Assembly (NCBI RefSeq): GCF_947259545.1
Contig: NZ_CAMYMK010000003.1
Location: 1-57,468, forward strand
Origin: an uncultured Marinobacter sp.
Lineage (GTDB): Bacteria > Pseudomonadota > Gammaproteobacteria > Pseudomonadales > Oleiphilaceae
DNA length: 57,468 nucleotides
Direction of reading: 5' to 3'
Shown here one piece after another: positions 41,207 to 49,690 of the stretch. How positions within the stretch are numbered: the first letter of the stretch is position 1; each line of letters starts with the position of its first letter. The translations under genes were made by a program, and so were the position numbers. The notes under the pieces are model-generated. The model was given only the letters and a program-made list of their open reading frames with translations, did not search any database and was not told the origin of the DNA.

Positions 41207-42274
41207 CTATTTTCGGCCCAGGTAACGCCGAAGGGTATCCTGCCAACTTGCGGCTTCGGTGACCGCCAGCATTTGTTCCGACACCTGTCCCCGTATCTTG
41301 CTGCCGGATGGCAGCGCAAAGCCATAAAGCTGCTGCTGGAAAATGTCCGGGAGAAGCGTCAGTCTCTTTTTGCCCAGTTGCTGATTGCGATACTGCAGCA
41401 GGGCCCGGTCATAAACCACAGCGTCGGTTTCACCGTTGGCGACCGATAGCATGGCCGTTGTCAGGTCAGGATACTGCTGGTGTCTTATACGTTCATCACG
41501 CAGGTAGTCTTCGCTGGCCGTACCGGCAATCGTTGCGACATTGGCACTGACCAGGTCTTCCGGTCCCTGTATCTGATGCTGGAGGTTGCTGACTGTCAGT
41601 GACGACGTAATGGCAGCGGTGAAGCTCGCCACCATAATCAGCCCGGCGAACATCCACGCCAGGGCGATTGCGCGCCCGGCAAAGGAAACCGGCGCCTTGT
41701 CGCCGTAGCCAACTGTGGTCATGGTCACTGCGGCCCACCAGAAACTGGCGCCGATACCCTTGATCGCATCGCCACCGAACTGCTCCGGATTGCGCTTTCG
41801 CTCGAACAGCCACAAGACAAAGCCCACCCCCAGCAACAGGGCGCCCAGCGCGATAATGACGCTGACGAACTGCCAGCTCAGTAAAGCGCGCAGGCTTGCC
41901 CATAACCCCTGCTCGGGGGCTGGCGGTACCGCGATCGACAGGCCCGTCTGGAAGAACGGGTGGGTAAAGTCGAATTTAGCCTCCCGTTCGGCGGTCATGG
42001 TCAGGGCGCCAATGGCTACATCAATGTCGCCACTCTCCACTTTGGCGAGCATCTCCTTGAAGGAGAGTGGAACCAGTGTGTAGTCACGGCCTATACCGTC
42101 CGCCACCTGGCGCCACAGCTCAACACTGATGCCTTCCCATTCACCGGTTTCTGCCTCGACCACGAACGGTGGGACCGGGGTCAGCCCCACTTTTAGCGGT
42201 TCTGTTTGTGCTGGAAGTTGGTTGGCGGTCAACAACAGCACAACGAGGGCAAAAAGACGATTCCACGTTTTCAT
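41207..42274 (-). CDS. GluR0-like ligand-gated potassium channel
   Basis: 355 residues. Signal peptide (about 1-22), binding lobe 1 (PLKVGLTPVPPFV to FDFTHPFFQTGL), then a membrane helix (about 130-155). A pore helix and selectivity filter in WWAAVTMTTVGYGD follow, then another helix (about 200-225), lobe 2 and a short C-terminus. TVGYGD is the potassium-channel filter, and this lobe-channel-lobe order is that of prokaryotic glutamate-receptor channels. The ATG at 42274 has GGAG upstream; 42286 lies over that box. It is 23 bp downstream of mltF on the same strand. Confidence 0.9.
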   Translation of the reverse strand: MKTWNRLFALVVLLLTANQLPAQTEPLKVGLTPVPPFVVEAETGEWEGISVELWRQVADGIGRDYTLVPLSFKEMLAKVESGDIDVAIGALTMTAEREAKFDFTHPFFQTGLSIAVPPAPEQGLWASLRALLSWQFVSVIIALGALLLGVGFVLWLFERKRNPEQFGGDAIKGIGASFWWAAVTMTTVGYGDKAPVSFAGRAIALAWMFAGLIMVASFTAAITSSLTVSNLQHQIQGPEDLVSANVATIAGTASEDYLRDERIRHQQYPDLTTAMLSVANGETDAVVYDRALLQYRNQQLGKKRLTLLPDIFQQQLYGFALPSGSKIRGQVSEQMLAVTEAASWQDTLRRYLGRK

Positions 42275-42297
42275 CACACTCTCCATTCGATCGCGAG

Positions 42298-43668
42298 TTA
42301 TTCGAACTGCGAGCTGATGACATCGCGGTAGTTACGGATTCTTTGCACGTAGTGGACAGGCTCATAACCCCGGGCATAGCCGTAACGGGTTTGTGGGTAA
42401 TAACGCTTGTCCGCTTTCAGGGGCAGCACCTCTTTCATGTCGTCCCAGGAGTCGGGATTCTTGCCCAGGTCCCGCGCCAGTTGACGGGCATCCAGCAGAT
42501 GGCCGCGGCCGATGTTGTAGCTGGCCAGGGCCAGGAAGGTGCGGTCAGGCTCGGGAATGGTATCCGGCAACCGGCGGTGACGATCGGCCAGGTAACGGGC
42601 ACCGCCGTCAATGGCAGCTACCGGATCGAGACGGTCGGTGACGCCCAGGGATTGCGCCGTGTTCTGGGTCAGCATCATGATGCCGCGAACCCCGGTCGGA
42701 GACACCGCAGCCGGATCCCAGTGAGACTCCTGGTACGATAACGCGGCCAGCAGATCAGCCGGCATGCCGGTGGTGGCTTCCGCTTCAGCGAAGTGGTTGG
42801 CAAACTTCGGGAGCCGTTCTTCCAGGCGGCGGTTCAACGCTCTCAGATCGACAAAATCAAACTCGCCAATGTAGGCGTAGTAGCGGTTTTCCATGTAACC
42901 GATGGCTTCATCGCCGGCAGTACTGTTCATCCATTCACGGGCGCTGCCTGCCAGGTCCTCGGCACCGGCTGGAAGGTACCAACCCAGATTTTTGCCGGCG
43001 GTCAGGTTCATCGCTACTTCAAGGTGAGGGAAGTGGCGGCGCATAACCTGGACGATGTTGGAATCGGCCACGGTGCAGTCGAGGGATCGCTCTGCCACGG
43101 CGGCGAGCAATATTTCCGTGGTGCGGCTGTCATCCTCTTCGAACTTGATGCCCTCATGTTCCGTTGCCAGGCCGTTCAGCGTTTCCACATAGCTTGAATC
43201 TGCCGTTACCGTTATGCCCACCTCAGCGATGGTTTCCGGCTTGCGGGGCAGTGGGCGCATCTCCCGGTGACACACCAGCTGTTCGGTAATTTCGGTGTGG
43301 GCAGGGCCCTGGGTGAAGCGCTCTGTTCTCGAGGGCAGGTGTGTCAGGCCAGCGGCGGCAAGATGAGTGGCGCCGGATTCCAGCGCTTTGAGCACCTCAG
43401 CGGTGGAATCATGCATGGTCCATTGCACCTGCCAGCCTTTGCTCTCGGCAAAGCGGGTGATCAGACTGTGCTCCGGGCCGATGGGATTTTCGTGGCGATC
43501 CAGATAATAGGTGGTAGAGCCATTGCGGGTGGCGACTTCAAGCACACCGGTTTCTTCCGGTGGTGCCAGCTGTTTCGCCGGCTTTACACTGTCGCTGTCG
43601 GTCTGACCACAGCCTGCGAGGGTGGTAAGGATGCAGGCTGACAAAGCGTATTTCAGAGTTGGATTCAT
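42298..43668 (-). CDS. mltF: Membrane-bound lytic murein transglycosylase F
   Basis: 456 residues. Lipoprotein signal with lipobox LAGC (about 17-20), an SBP_bac_3-like domain (about 40-270) and a C-terminal lysozyme-like transglycosylase domain. The domain has its catalytic glutamate in LSYQESHWDP, then SPTGVRGIMMLTQNTA and LALASYNIGRGHLLDA. It cleaves peptidoglycan glycan strands at the outer membrane. Full length. It leads an apparent two-gene unit with the GluR0-like channel, whose binding lobes share the same fold as its N-terminal domain. Confidence 0.94.
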   Translation of the reverse strand: MNPTLKYALSACILTTLAGCGQTDSDSVKPAKQLAPPEETGVLEVATRNGSTTYYLDRHENPIGPEHSLITRFAESKGWQVQWTMHDSTAEVLKALESGATHLAAAGLTHLPSRTERFTQGPAHTEITEQLVCHREMRPLPRKPETIAEVGITVTADSSYVETLNGLATEHEGIKFEEDDSRTTEILLAAVAERSLDCTVADSNIVQVMRRHFPHLEVAMNLTAGKNLGWYLPAGAEDLAGSAREWMNSTAGDEAIGYMENRYYAYIGEFDFVDLRALNRRLEERLPKFANHFAEAEATTGMPADLLAALSYQESHWDPAAVSPTGVRGIMMLTQNTAQSLGVTDRLDPVAAIDGGARYLADRHRRLPDTIPEPDRTFLALASYNIGRGHLLDARQLARDLGKNPDSWDDMKEVLPLKADKRYYPQTRYGYARGYEPVHYVQRIRNYRDVISSQFE

Positions 43669-43809
43669 CGAAGGCCTCTTTATTGTGCATTGTTCGTCGT
43701 GTTACGAATCCTTAACCAGACTGTATCACTCTGATTTCCTTGAGACGGGCAATCTGTGGCTAGCTAACCTATGCTTGGTCCATGTTTGGCCTGATTAGAG
43801 GGGACGAAG

Positions 43810-44265
43810 ATGCGTTTGTTACTCGGACGAGTGTTTGCTCTGGTATTGCTGGGCTTTTCCCTGTCGGTACAGGCAGCCGACGGCATGGTGACGGTCAAAA
43901 GCGAGCACGGAGTAGAAGCAACAGCAGACAGGCTGGAGGCGGTGCTGAAGGACAAGGGCATGACGGTCATGGCCCGCATTAACCACCAGCAGGGTGCAGA
44001 GAAGGCGGGGCTTGAACTACCGCCCACGGAAGTGGTGATATTCGGCAACCCCAAAGTCGGTACCCCGCTGATGCAGTGTGCCCGGAGCGTGGCGATTGAT
44101 CTGCCACAGAAGGCACTGATCTGGGAAGATAGCGATGGCGACACCTGGCTGGGCTACAACGACCCGGAATACCTGAAATCCCGTCACGGTATTGAAGGCT
44201 GTGATGCAGTCATCGAAAAAGTGAAGGCCGCGTTGGCGGGCTTTGCCAAAGCGGCCACCGAATAA
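43810..44265 (+). CDS. DUF302 protein, exported
   Basis: 151 residues. Signal peptide about 1-22 (GFSLSVQAAD), then a DUF302 domain: VKSEHGVEATADRLEAVLKDKGMTVMARINH, VVIFGNPKVGTPLMQCARSVAIDLPQKALIWEDSDG, WLGYNDPEYLKSRH. DUF302 proteins are periplasmic or soluble and of uncertain function. Divergent from mltF across a 141-bp gap. Confidence 0.88.
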   Translation: MRLLLGRVFALVLLGFSLSVQAADGMVTVKSEHGVEATADRLEAVLKDKGMTVMARINHQQGAEKAGLELPPTEVVIFGNPKVGTPLMQCARSVAIDLPQKALIWEDSDGDTWLGYNDPEYLKSRHGIEGCDAVIEKVKAALAGFAKAATE

Positions 44266-44548
44266 CGAATGCTTGATTACCCCGGGGAATAAAGCCTGCT
44301 AATGAAAAGCATCTATGGCTATTTCCCGGGCGCTCTGTTACCGTGCCTGCATCCTGCCTCTAAGGATTTCCGCAGTTTCCGGCCTTGTGCCGCTTTGCGA
44401 CCCATCCGATACGACCTTTCAGAGGACGTCACCCCGTTAACGGCGCGTGACTGTAGTCGTCTTTTATTCCATGAATTTTCATGGCATCTGCCCGCATTCG
44501 CCGAGAAACGGTGGTCGTGGAGGCAGAATAATCAAGAGTTGATCCAAT
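44266..44548 (+). other. Long 5' leader of the RNA helicase gene
   Basis: 283 bp with no convincing gene. It holds a perfect hairpin CCATGA-ATTT-TCATGG (44469-44484), a run of CCCCGG/CCGGG blocks and a GTGGAGG ribosome-like box far from the start. A long structured leader would suit cold-induced or autoregulated helicase genes. The promoter position is not evident. Confidence 0.4.
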
Positions 44549-45871
44549 ATGAGTTTTTCTTCACTCGGTTTGTCCGAGCAGCTGGTTCGTGCCACATCCG
44601 ATCAGGGTTATGAAACCCCGTCCCCCATCCAGGCCCAGGCCATTCCTGCGGTTCTTTCCGGCAAGGACGTGATGGCTGCAGCCCAGACCGGTACCGGCAA
44701 AACCGCCGGCTTTACCCTGCCATTGTTGCAACGCCTGGCTGAAAACCCTCGCACCGGTAAGGGCCCCCGCGCGCTGATTCTGGCACCGACCCGGGAACTG
44801 GCCGCACAGGTTCACGACAGCGTGAATCTGTACAGCAAATACATTCCAACCAAGGCCGCCGTGGTCTTCGGTGGTGTGAAAATCAATCCGCAGATGATGA
44901 AGCTGCGCAAGGGAGTAGACGTGCTGGTGGCCACGCCAGGCCGTCTGATGGACCTGTACCAGCAGAACGCCGTTCGCTTCAACGAAGTGGAGATCCTGGT
45001 GCTGGACGAAGCCGACCGCATGCTGGACATGGGCTTCATCCGCGACATCCGCAAGATCCTTGCGCTGTTGCCGGCCAAGCGTCAGAACCTGCTGTTCTCC
45101 GCCACCTTCTCCAACGAGATTCGCACCCTGGCCCAGGGCCTGCTGGAGAATCCGGTTCAGGTGGAAGTCGCCGCCCGTAATACCGCTGCGGAAAGCATCA
45201 AGCAGTCGGTTTACCCGGTAGACCAGAGCCAGAAGACTGCCCTGCTAAGCAAGTTGGTGCGTGACAATGCCTGGGAACAGGTGCTGGTGTTCACCCGAAC
45301 CAAGCATGGCGCCAACCGCCTGACCCAGAAGCTGGAGCGTGACGGCATTACCGCCGCTGCGATCCATGGCAACAAGTCACAGGGTGCCCGCACCCGTGCG
45401 CTGGCGGATTTCAAACAGGGTGAGGTGCGTGTTCTGGTAGCCACCGATATCGCGGCTCGCGGCCTGGACATCAAGCAGCTGCCTCAGGTGGTGAACTTTG
45501 AACTGCCGAATGTGCCCGAAGATTATGTGCACCGTATCGGCCGTACTGGTCGTGCCGGCGAGAGTGGCCATGCCCTGTCCCTGGTGAGTGCCGATGAAGG
45601 TAAAATGCTGGCGGGTATCGAAAGGCTGATCAAGAAGCAACTGCCGCGCAAGAGCGTGGAAGGCTTCGAGCCGACCAACAACCTGCCGCTCAAACCGAAG
45701 GCCAAGGCTGACCCGAGCCGCGCCCGTAACCGCAATGGTAACGGTGGTGGTAACGGCAGACCGGGAGGCAAGCCCCGCAGCTTCGGTGCTAAACCCGGTG
45801 GTCGCAGTGGGGGCCGGAGCCAGGGTAACGCTGGTCAGGCCAGACGTTCACCTCAGCGTGAAAGCGCCTGA
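44549..45871 (+). CDS. RhlE-like DEAD-box RNA helicase
   Basis: 440 residues. Q motif [13 protein letters not shown], motif [10 protein letters not shown], Ia [47 protein letters not shown] and [12 protein letters not shown] are all present. The tail (about 375-440) is basic and glycine/arginine-rich ([19 protein letters not shown]), typical of RhlE-type enzymes that unwind RNA in ribosome assembly and mRNA decay. The start at [13 protein letters not shown] is the family start. Confidence 0.94.
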   Translation: MSFSSLGLSEQLVRATSDQGYETPSPIQAQAIPAVLSGKDVMAAAQTGTGKTAGFTLPLLQRLAENPRTGKGPRALILAPTRELAAQVHDSVNLYSKYIPTKAAVVFGGVKINPQMMKLRKGVDVLVATPGRLMDLYQQNAVRFNEVEILVLDEADRMLDMGFIRDIRKILALLPAKRQNLLFSATFSNEIRTLAQGLLENPVQVEVAARNTAAESIKQSVYPVDQSQKTALLSKLVRDNAWEQVLVFTRTKHGANRLTQKLERDGITAAAIHGNKSQGARTRALADFKQGEVRVLVATDIAARGLDIKQLPQVVNFELPNVPEDYVHRIGRTGRAGESGHALSLVSADEGKMLAGIERLIKKQLPRKSVEGFEPTNNLPLKPKAKADPSRARNRNGNGGGNGRPGGKPRSFGAKPGGRSGGRSQGNAGQARRSPQRESA

Positions 45872-45884
45872 TTCTGCCTGCTCC

Positions 45885-45908
45885 AAAAAAGCGGGGCCCT
45901 CGGGCCCC
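45885..45908 (-). terminator. Intrinsic terminator for ompW
   Basis: On the minus strand GGGGCCC, a two-base turn and GGGCCCC are followed by GC and TTTTTT. It lies 60 bp beyond the ompW stop and also serves as a structural boundary for the convergent helicase gene. Confidence 0.82.
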
Positions 45909-45969
45909 TCACAGGAGAACGCACCTTAGGGAAGCCCCTGAATAGCAGGGCTTCCGGCGGGCACGGGGA

Positions 45970-46707
45970 TCAAAACTTGTACATAACGCCAACCATGTAA
46001 ACCATGGGGTCGATATCGACTTCTGTGGTGATTTTGGCTGCTTCCGCCCCATCCGCCAGGGCAGTAATCGTTGCATCGGTACTGATGTCCGCATACCAGA
46101 GCGCGGCGTTCAGACCGAAATGCTCGCTCACCATCCAGTCAACGCCCAGTTCCAGTGCTACGCCAACACTTGCATCAAGGTCCAGATCGGTGCCATTGAT
46201 GGTGCCCGGCGCCGTTCCCAGCACATCCTGTGCAACCCCGTCGACAGCGGTTGTCAGTGTGGCAGTGGTTTTCTCCTCAAAGAAATGGGTGTAGTTCACG
46301 CCGATGCCCGCGTAGGGCTGAATCCGTGAGCCACTGTCCAGTGGAAAATACTGTAGTGTCAGCGTCGGTGGCAGGTGCTTGGTTTCGGCCAGTTTACCGG
46401 CTCCGTCCAGGGTCCCGGCACCATCGATGTCGTGTTGGAAAGGGGTTGCGCCCAGAACGCCCACACCGATATTAGATGTCAACATGTAGGTTGCCGTGAT
46501 GCCAAGCTGGGTATTGGAGTCCACGCCTACCCTGGCGCCGGGCAGAGATCCTACCCCCTCCAGAGTCAGATCAGAACTGGAGTCATTCGGATTCACATGA
46601 GCGGCACCGGCACGCACCATGAAATCGCCTGCTTCGTAGGCCTGGGTAACCGGAGCGGCAGCCAGAAGTCCGGCGGCGAGAACACTGAGGTGGATAATAC
46701 GGGACAT
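45970..46707 (-). CDS. ompW: OmpW-family outer membrane protein
   Basis: 245 residues. Signal peptide ending QAYE (about 1-24), then GDFMVRAGAAHVNPNDSS, the OmpW opening, followed by YMLTSNIGVGVLGATPFQHD, HLPPTLTLQYFPLD and YAGIGVNYTHFFEE. It ends in a barrel strand with C-terminal KF. An eight-stranded porin for small hydrophobic compounds. Compared with the family it has a longer loop around 150-175. The ATG has GGAG upstream. Confidence 0.93.
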   Translation of the reverse strand: MSRIIHLSVLAAGLLAAAPVTQAYEAGDFMVRAGAAHVNPNDSSSDLTLEGVGSLPGARVGVDSNTQLGITATYMLTSNIGVGVLGATPFQHDIDGAGTLDGAGKLAETKHLPPTLTLQYFPLDSGSRIQPYAGIGVNYTHFFEEKTTATLTTAVDGVAQDVLGTAPGTINGTDLDLDASVGVALELGVDWMVSEHFGLNAALWYADISTDATITALADGAEAAKITTEVDIDPMVYMVGVMYKF

Positions 46708-46867
46708 GGAAATCTCCTTGGACCTGAAGTTTGGAATGACGTCAGCGTAATGTCCGCGGAGAATGAAAACTTGATATAGCGCAAGAATACCGGAGGGCGG
46801 GGGTGGCGTTGGTCGCCGGATTGATCTGGCTCAAGAAAAAGAGTGGTTAACGCGTGATTGTGGCTTG

Positions 46868-47347
46868 TCAGCCAACCTGTTTCTTGTCCTTGGGAGTGTC
46901 GGACACCTCGTCATCCCGAACGAACACATCCCGAACGGTCAGCGAGTCTCCGTCTGCATTCTGAACGGCGACCTGACGGATGGGACGTCCGGTGGCGCGG
47001 TCCCGCAAGTCCAGGGCCGGCTGGTCGGGTGCCGGATTCCACTTGTCTCCCCACTGGCGCAGGGCAATGACGATCGGGAACAGGTCGCGGCCTTTTTCGG
47101 TCAGACGGTATTCGAAGCGCGAGCCGTGTTCGCCCACATCGACCTTTTTCAGGACTTCGTTATCCACCAGTCGGGCGAGGCGGTCACAGAGAATGTTGCG
47201 GGCAATGCCCAGTTCCTGCTGGAAGTCCACAAAACGACGGGTGCCATACATGGCGTGCAGCACCACAAGCAGGGACCACCAGTCCCCCACTTCATTCAGG
47301 GCACGGGCGACAGAGCAACTGGAGTCATCAAAACGTTTTCTGGCCAT
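46868..47347 (-). CDS. HxlR-family transcriptional regulator
   Basis: 159 residues with the HxlR winged-helix pattern. CSVARALNEVGDWWSLLVVLHAMYGTRRFVDFQQELGIARNILCDRLARLV is preceded by a CSxxR cysteine typical of the redox/aldehyde-sensing members. The C-terminal 40 residues are extra and polar. Divergent from the flavin oxidoreductase with 90 bp between them, over direct repeats that are its probable operators. Confidence 0.9.
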   Translation of the reverse strand: MARKRFDDSSCSVARALNEVGDWWSLLVVLHAMYGTRRFVDFQQELGIARNILCDRLARLVDNEVLKKVDVGEHGSRFEYRLTEKGRDLFPIVIALRQWGDKWNPAPDQPALDLRDRATGRPIRQVAVQNADGDSLTVRDVFVRDDEVSDTPKDKKQVG

Positions 47348-47360
47348 AGTGGGAAGTCTA

Positions 47361-47429
47361 CCTAATAGGGTTGCATTTTAAAACCAGATTAAATAAGGTT
47401 GCTTAAAGAAACCAGATTAATGAGGTTGC
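47361..47429. promoter_or_regulatory. Direct-repeat operators between HxlR regulator and OYE
   Basis: AAACCAGATTAA followed by A/T-rich bases and AGGTTGC occurs at 47381-47402 and again at 47409-47429. A third, partial copy (TAATAGGGTTGC) ends at 47374, so the GGTTGC ends recur every 27-28 bp. The repeats cover both promoters and extend to 8 bp before the oxidoreductase start. Confidence 0.65.
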
Positions 47430-47437
47430 GATCTACT

Positions 47438-48550
47438 ATGAGCATGAATCTTGGCCCCCTGTTTAACCCCTTTGAGATCCACAACCTGAAGCTGCGCAAC
47501 CGCGTTGCCATGGCCCCGATGACCCGCAATTTCTCGCCAGGCAATGCGCCGAGCCAGGAGGTGGTGGACTATTATCGCCGTCGCGCCGAAGGTGGTGTGG
47601 GGCTGCTGATTACTGAAGGCACCACGGTGAACCACGCCGGCGCCAACGGTTACCCGAACGTGCCGTTTTTCCACGGCGATGAAGCCCTTGCCGGCTGGAA
47701 GAATGTTGTCGATGCAGTTCATGAAGCTGGCGGTGCGATCTTCCCGCAGCTGTGGCATGTGGGTGCGGTTCGTAAGGAAGGCACGGAACCGGATCCCTCT
47801 GTACCTGGTTTCAGTCCCTCCGGATTGTTTGCGCCGGGCAAGCCCAACGGCAAGGCCATGAGCAAGGGTGATATCGATGATGTCATCACCGCATTTGCCG
47901 ATGCCGCACAGGATGCCAAGGCACTGGGTTTCGACGGCGTAGAGATTCATGGCGCCCATGGTTACCTGCTTGATCAGTTCCTGTGGGAAGGCACTAACCA
48001 GCGGGACGATGAGTATGGTGGCAGCATGGAAAACCGCTTGCGTTTCGTGGTCGAGATTGTCGAAGCCGTTCGCTTCCGTGTGGGGTCGGACTTCCCGATC
48101 ATGCTGCGTTTCTCCCAATGGAAGCAGCAGGATTACGAAGCGAAACTGGTGAACAGTCCGCAAGAGCTGGAGCAATTCCTCAATCCACTGGTGGACGCCG
48201 GTGTGGATATTTTTCATGCGTCTACCCGTCGGTTCTGGGAGCCGGAGTTTGAAGGCTCCGACCTCAATCTGGCTGGATGGACGCAGAAGCTGTCTGGTAA
48301 GCCGACCATGTCGGTGGGCAGCGTAGGTCTGACCGAAGATTTCATCAGCGGTACCTTTGCCAGCAAGAAGGAAGCGGTGGAGCAGGCCGGCATCGACGAA
48401 CTGGTGGAACGCATGAACAACCACGAGTTCGAACTGATCGCCGTTGGTCGTGCCCTGCTGCAGGACCCGGAATGGCTGGTCAAGGTTAAGGAAGGTCGGT
48501 TGAATGAAGTGGAAGCTTTTGCGAAGAAGTCGCTGGCAAAGCTTTACTGA
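47438..48550 (+). CDS. Old-yellow-enzyme NADH:flavin oxidoreductase
   Basis: 370 residues of the FMN-dependent OYE family. It opens LGPLFNPFEIHNLKLRNRVAMAPMTRNFS. QLWHVG, VEIHGAHGYLLDQFLW, and N-R pairs around GGSMENRLRFVVEIVEAVR are all characteristic. It reduces alpha,beta-unsaturated carbonyls or nitro compounds. The start at 47438 (MSMNLG) is chosen over 47399, which lies within the operators. Regulated with HxlR, probably by electrophile or redox stress. A clean terminator follows. Confidence 0.92.
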   Translation: MSMNLGPLFNPFEIHNLKLRNRVAMAPMTRNFSPGNAPSQEVVDYYRRRAEGGVGLLITEGTTVNHAGANGYPNVPFFHGDEALAGWKNVVDAVHEAGGAIFPQLWHVGAVRKEGTEPDPSVPGFSPSGLFAPGKPNGKAMSKGDIDDVITAFADAAQDAKALGFDGVEIHGAHGYLLDQFLWEGTNQRDDEYGGSMENRLRFVVEIVEAVRFRVGSDFPIMLRFSQWKQQDYEAKLVNSPQELEQFLNPLVDAGVDIFHASTRRFWEPEFEGSDLNLAGWTQKLSGKPTMSVGSVGLTEDFISGTFASKKEAVEQAGIDELVERMNNHEFELIAVGRALLQDPEWLVKVKEGRLNEVEAFAKKSLAKLY

Positions 48551-48571
48551 GACCAAGATGCGTTGACGATC

Positions 48572-48599
48572 AGCCCCGGCTAAACACCGGGGCTTTTTT
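48572..48599 (+). terminator. Intrinsic terminator after the OYE gene
   Basis: AGCCCCGG, 7-base loop, CCGGGGCT, followed by a run of six T. It begins 22 bp beyond the stop codon. Confidence 0.93.
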
Positions 48600-48679
48600 G
48601 CGTCTGTCTTTGCTGTAATTTAAGCTTGTTTTAAAACCCGTATGATTGATGTATCGATCATCAACAGAAGGGATACACC

Positions 48680-48991
48680 ATGGGGCGAATCACCTCTTTT
48701 CCTGCCATTATTCTGGTTGCCTTGTCGTTAATCATTGCTGGCTGTGCCACCGTCGGCCAGGACTTTCCCACCCATAACGTCGACCAGATAGAGATCGGGG
48801 AAACCACCCGGGCAGAAGTTCAGGAGCTGTTTGGTGAGCCCTGGCGCACCGGTATTGAGGATGGCAAGCGAACCTGGACGTATGGCAAGTATCGTTGGTC
48901 TGCCTTTGGTGATGCGGAAACAACAGATCTGGTGGTGCGTTTCAATCAGGATGGAACGGTATCTTCCTACGTGTACAACACCACCGAATAG
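48680..48991 (+). CDS. BamE/SmpA-like lipoprotein
   Basis: 103 residues. Lipoprotein signal with lipobox IAGC (about 18-21), then a BamE-like fold (VDQIEIGETTRAEVQELFGEPWRTGIEDGKRTWTYGKYRW, ending VRFNQDGTVSSYVYN). This domain occurs in BamE itself and in several unrelated lipoproteins. The sequence lacks the rest of BamE's typical N-terminus, so I would not call it bamE. 27 bp before the ExoD gene. Confidence 0.82.
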   Translation: MGRITSFPAIILVALSLIIAGCATVGQDFPTHNVDQIEIGETTRAEVQELFGEPWRTGIEDGKRTWTYGKYRWSAFGDAETTDLVVRFNQDGTVSSYVYNTTE

Positions 48992-49018
48992 GTGCCAGGG
49001 CCTCCGGAGGCTGGGCTT

Positions 49019-49612
49019 ATGGATGACCAGAGTGATCCGGCTAATATAGCGCAGTTGCTGGACCGGCTGGAGGCTGTGGCGGCCAACCGTTCCCACGTAT
49101 CCATTGGCGAGATGATGGATGCGATAGGGCGCAGGACGTTCGGGCCGGTGGTGCTTCTGGTGGGGCTCATCCTGGTGACCCCCCTCAGTGGTGTGCCAGG
49201 GATACCAACGCTGATGGGGTTGCTCACCCTGCTGACCCTGGGGCAGGTTCTGCTCGGGCGCAAACGTTTCTGGTTACCGGCGTGGCTGGTGAAGCGGAAG
49301 GTGTCGCAACGGAAGCTTCTGCAGGGCCTGAAACTGTTGCGCCCAGGCGCAGGAAAGATTGATCGCCTGATCCGCCCACGGCTTGCCCTGTTGGTTAAAG
49401 GACCCGGGCTTTATGTGATGGCGCTGGGCTGTATGGTGATTGCCGTGGTGATGCCGGCCACGGAAGTGGTACCGTTCAGTTCCAGTATTGCCGGCGTAGC
49501 CCTTGTGCTATTCGGCCTGACCATGATTTCGAAGGATGGCCTGCTGGCCCTGTTCGCCTGGGGGATCGCCCTGACCGGCCCCATCATGCTTGTTCGCAAT
49601 CTGGGTGGATAA
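49019..49612 (+). CDS. ExoD-family exopolysaccharide protein
   Basis: 197 residues with ExoD-type organisation: an N-terminal charged segment (IAQLLDRLEAVAANRSHVSIGEMMDAIGRRTFGPVVLLVGLILVTPLSGVPGIPTLMGL), a basic central loop and two hydrophobic C-terminal segments. ExoD proteins are linked to exopolysaccharide synthesis, with unclear biochemistry. The ATG at 49019 follows GGAGG; an upstream GTG start at 48992 is rejected. Confidence 0.88.
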   Translation: MDDQSDPANIAQLLDRLEAVAANRSHVSIGEMMDAIGRRTFGPVVLLVGLILVTPLSGVPGIPTLMGLLTLLTLGQVLLGRKRFWLPAWLVKRKVSQRKLLQGLKLLRPGAGKIDRLIRPRLALLVKGPGLYVMALGCMVIAVVMPATEVVPFSSSIAGVALVLFGLTMISKDGLLALFAWGIALTGPIMLVRNLGG

Positions 49613-49628
49613 GTCGCAGGCTGGGCTA

Positions 49629-49653
49629 CCGGGATGGCCATAGCCATGCCCGG
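49629..49653. terminator. Hairpin between exoD-like and pntB
   Basis: CCGGGATGGC, a short loop and GCCATGCCCGG pair with one bulged C. The genes on either side converge here, so the stem could stop transcripts from both. No T-run is present. Confidence 0.5.
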
Positions 49654-49690
49654 CAGATTGACTGGTTCTTCGCGACCGAGTCCTGACCGA

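Noticed and set aside
41207..42274. Plain amino-acid ABC transporter binding protein
   Set aside because: A potassium-channel filter TVGYGD and flanking helices split the binding domain, which is diagnostic of a GluR0-type channel.
48680..48991. bamE
   Set aside because: The BamE-like fold is shared by several lipoproteins; the context (exoD-like gene) and N-terminus do not support the specific assignment.
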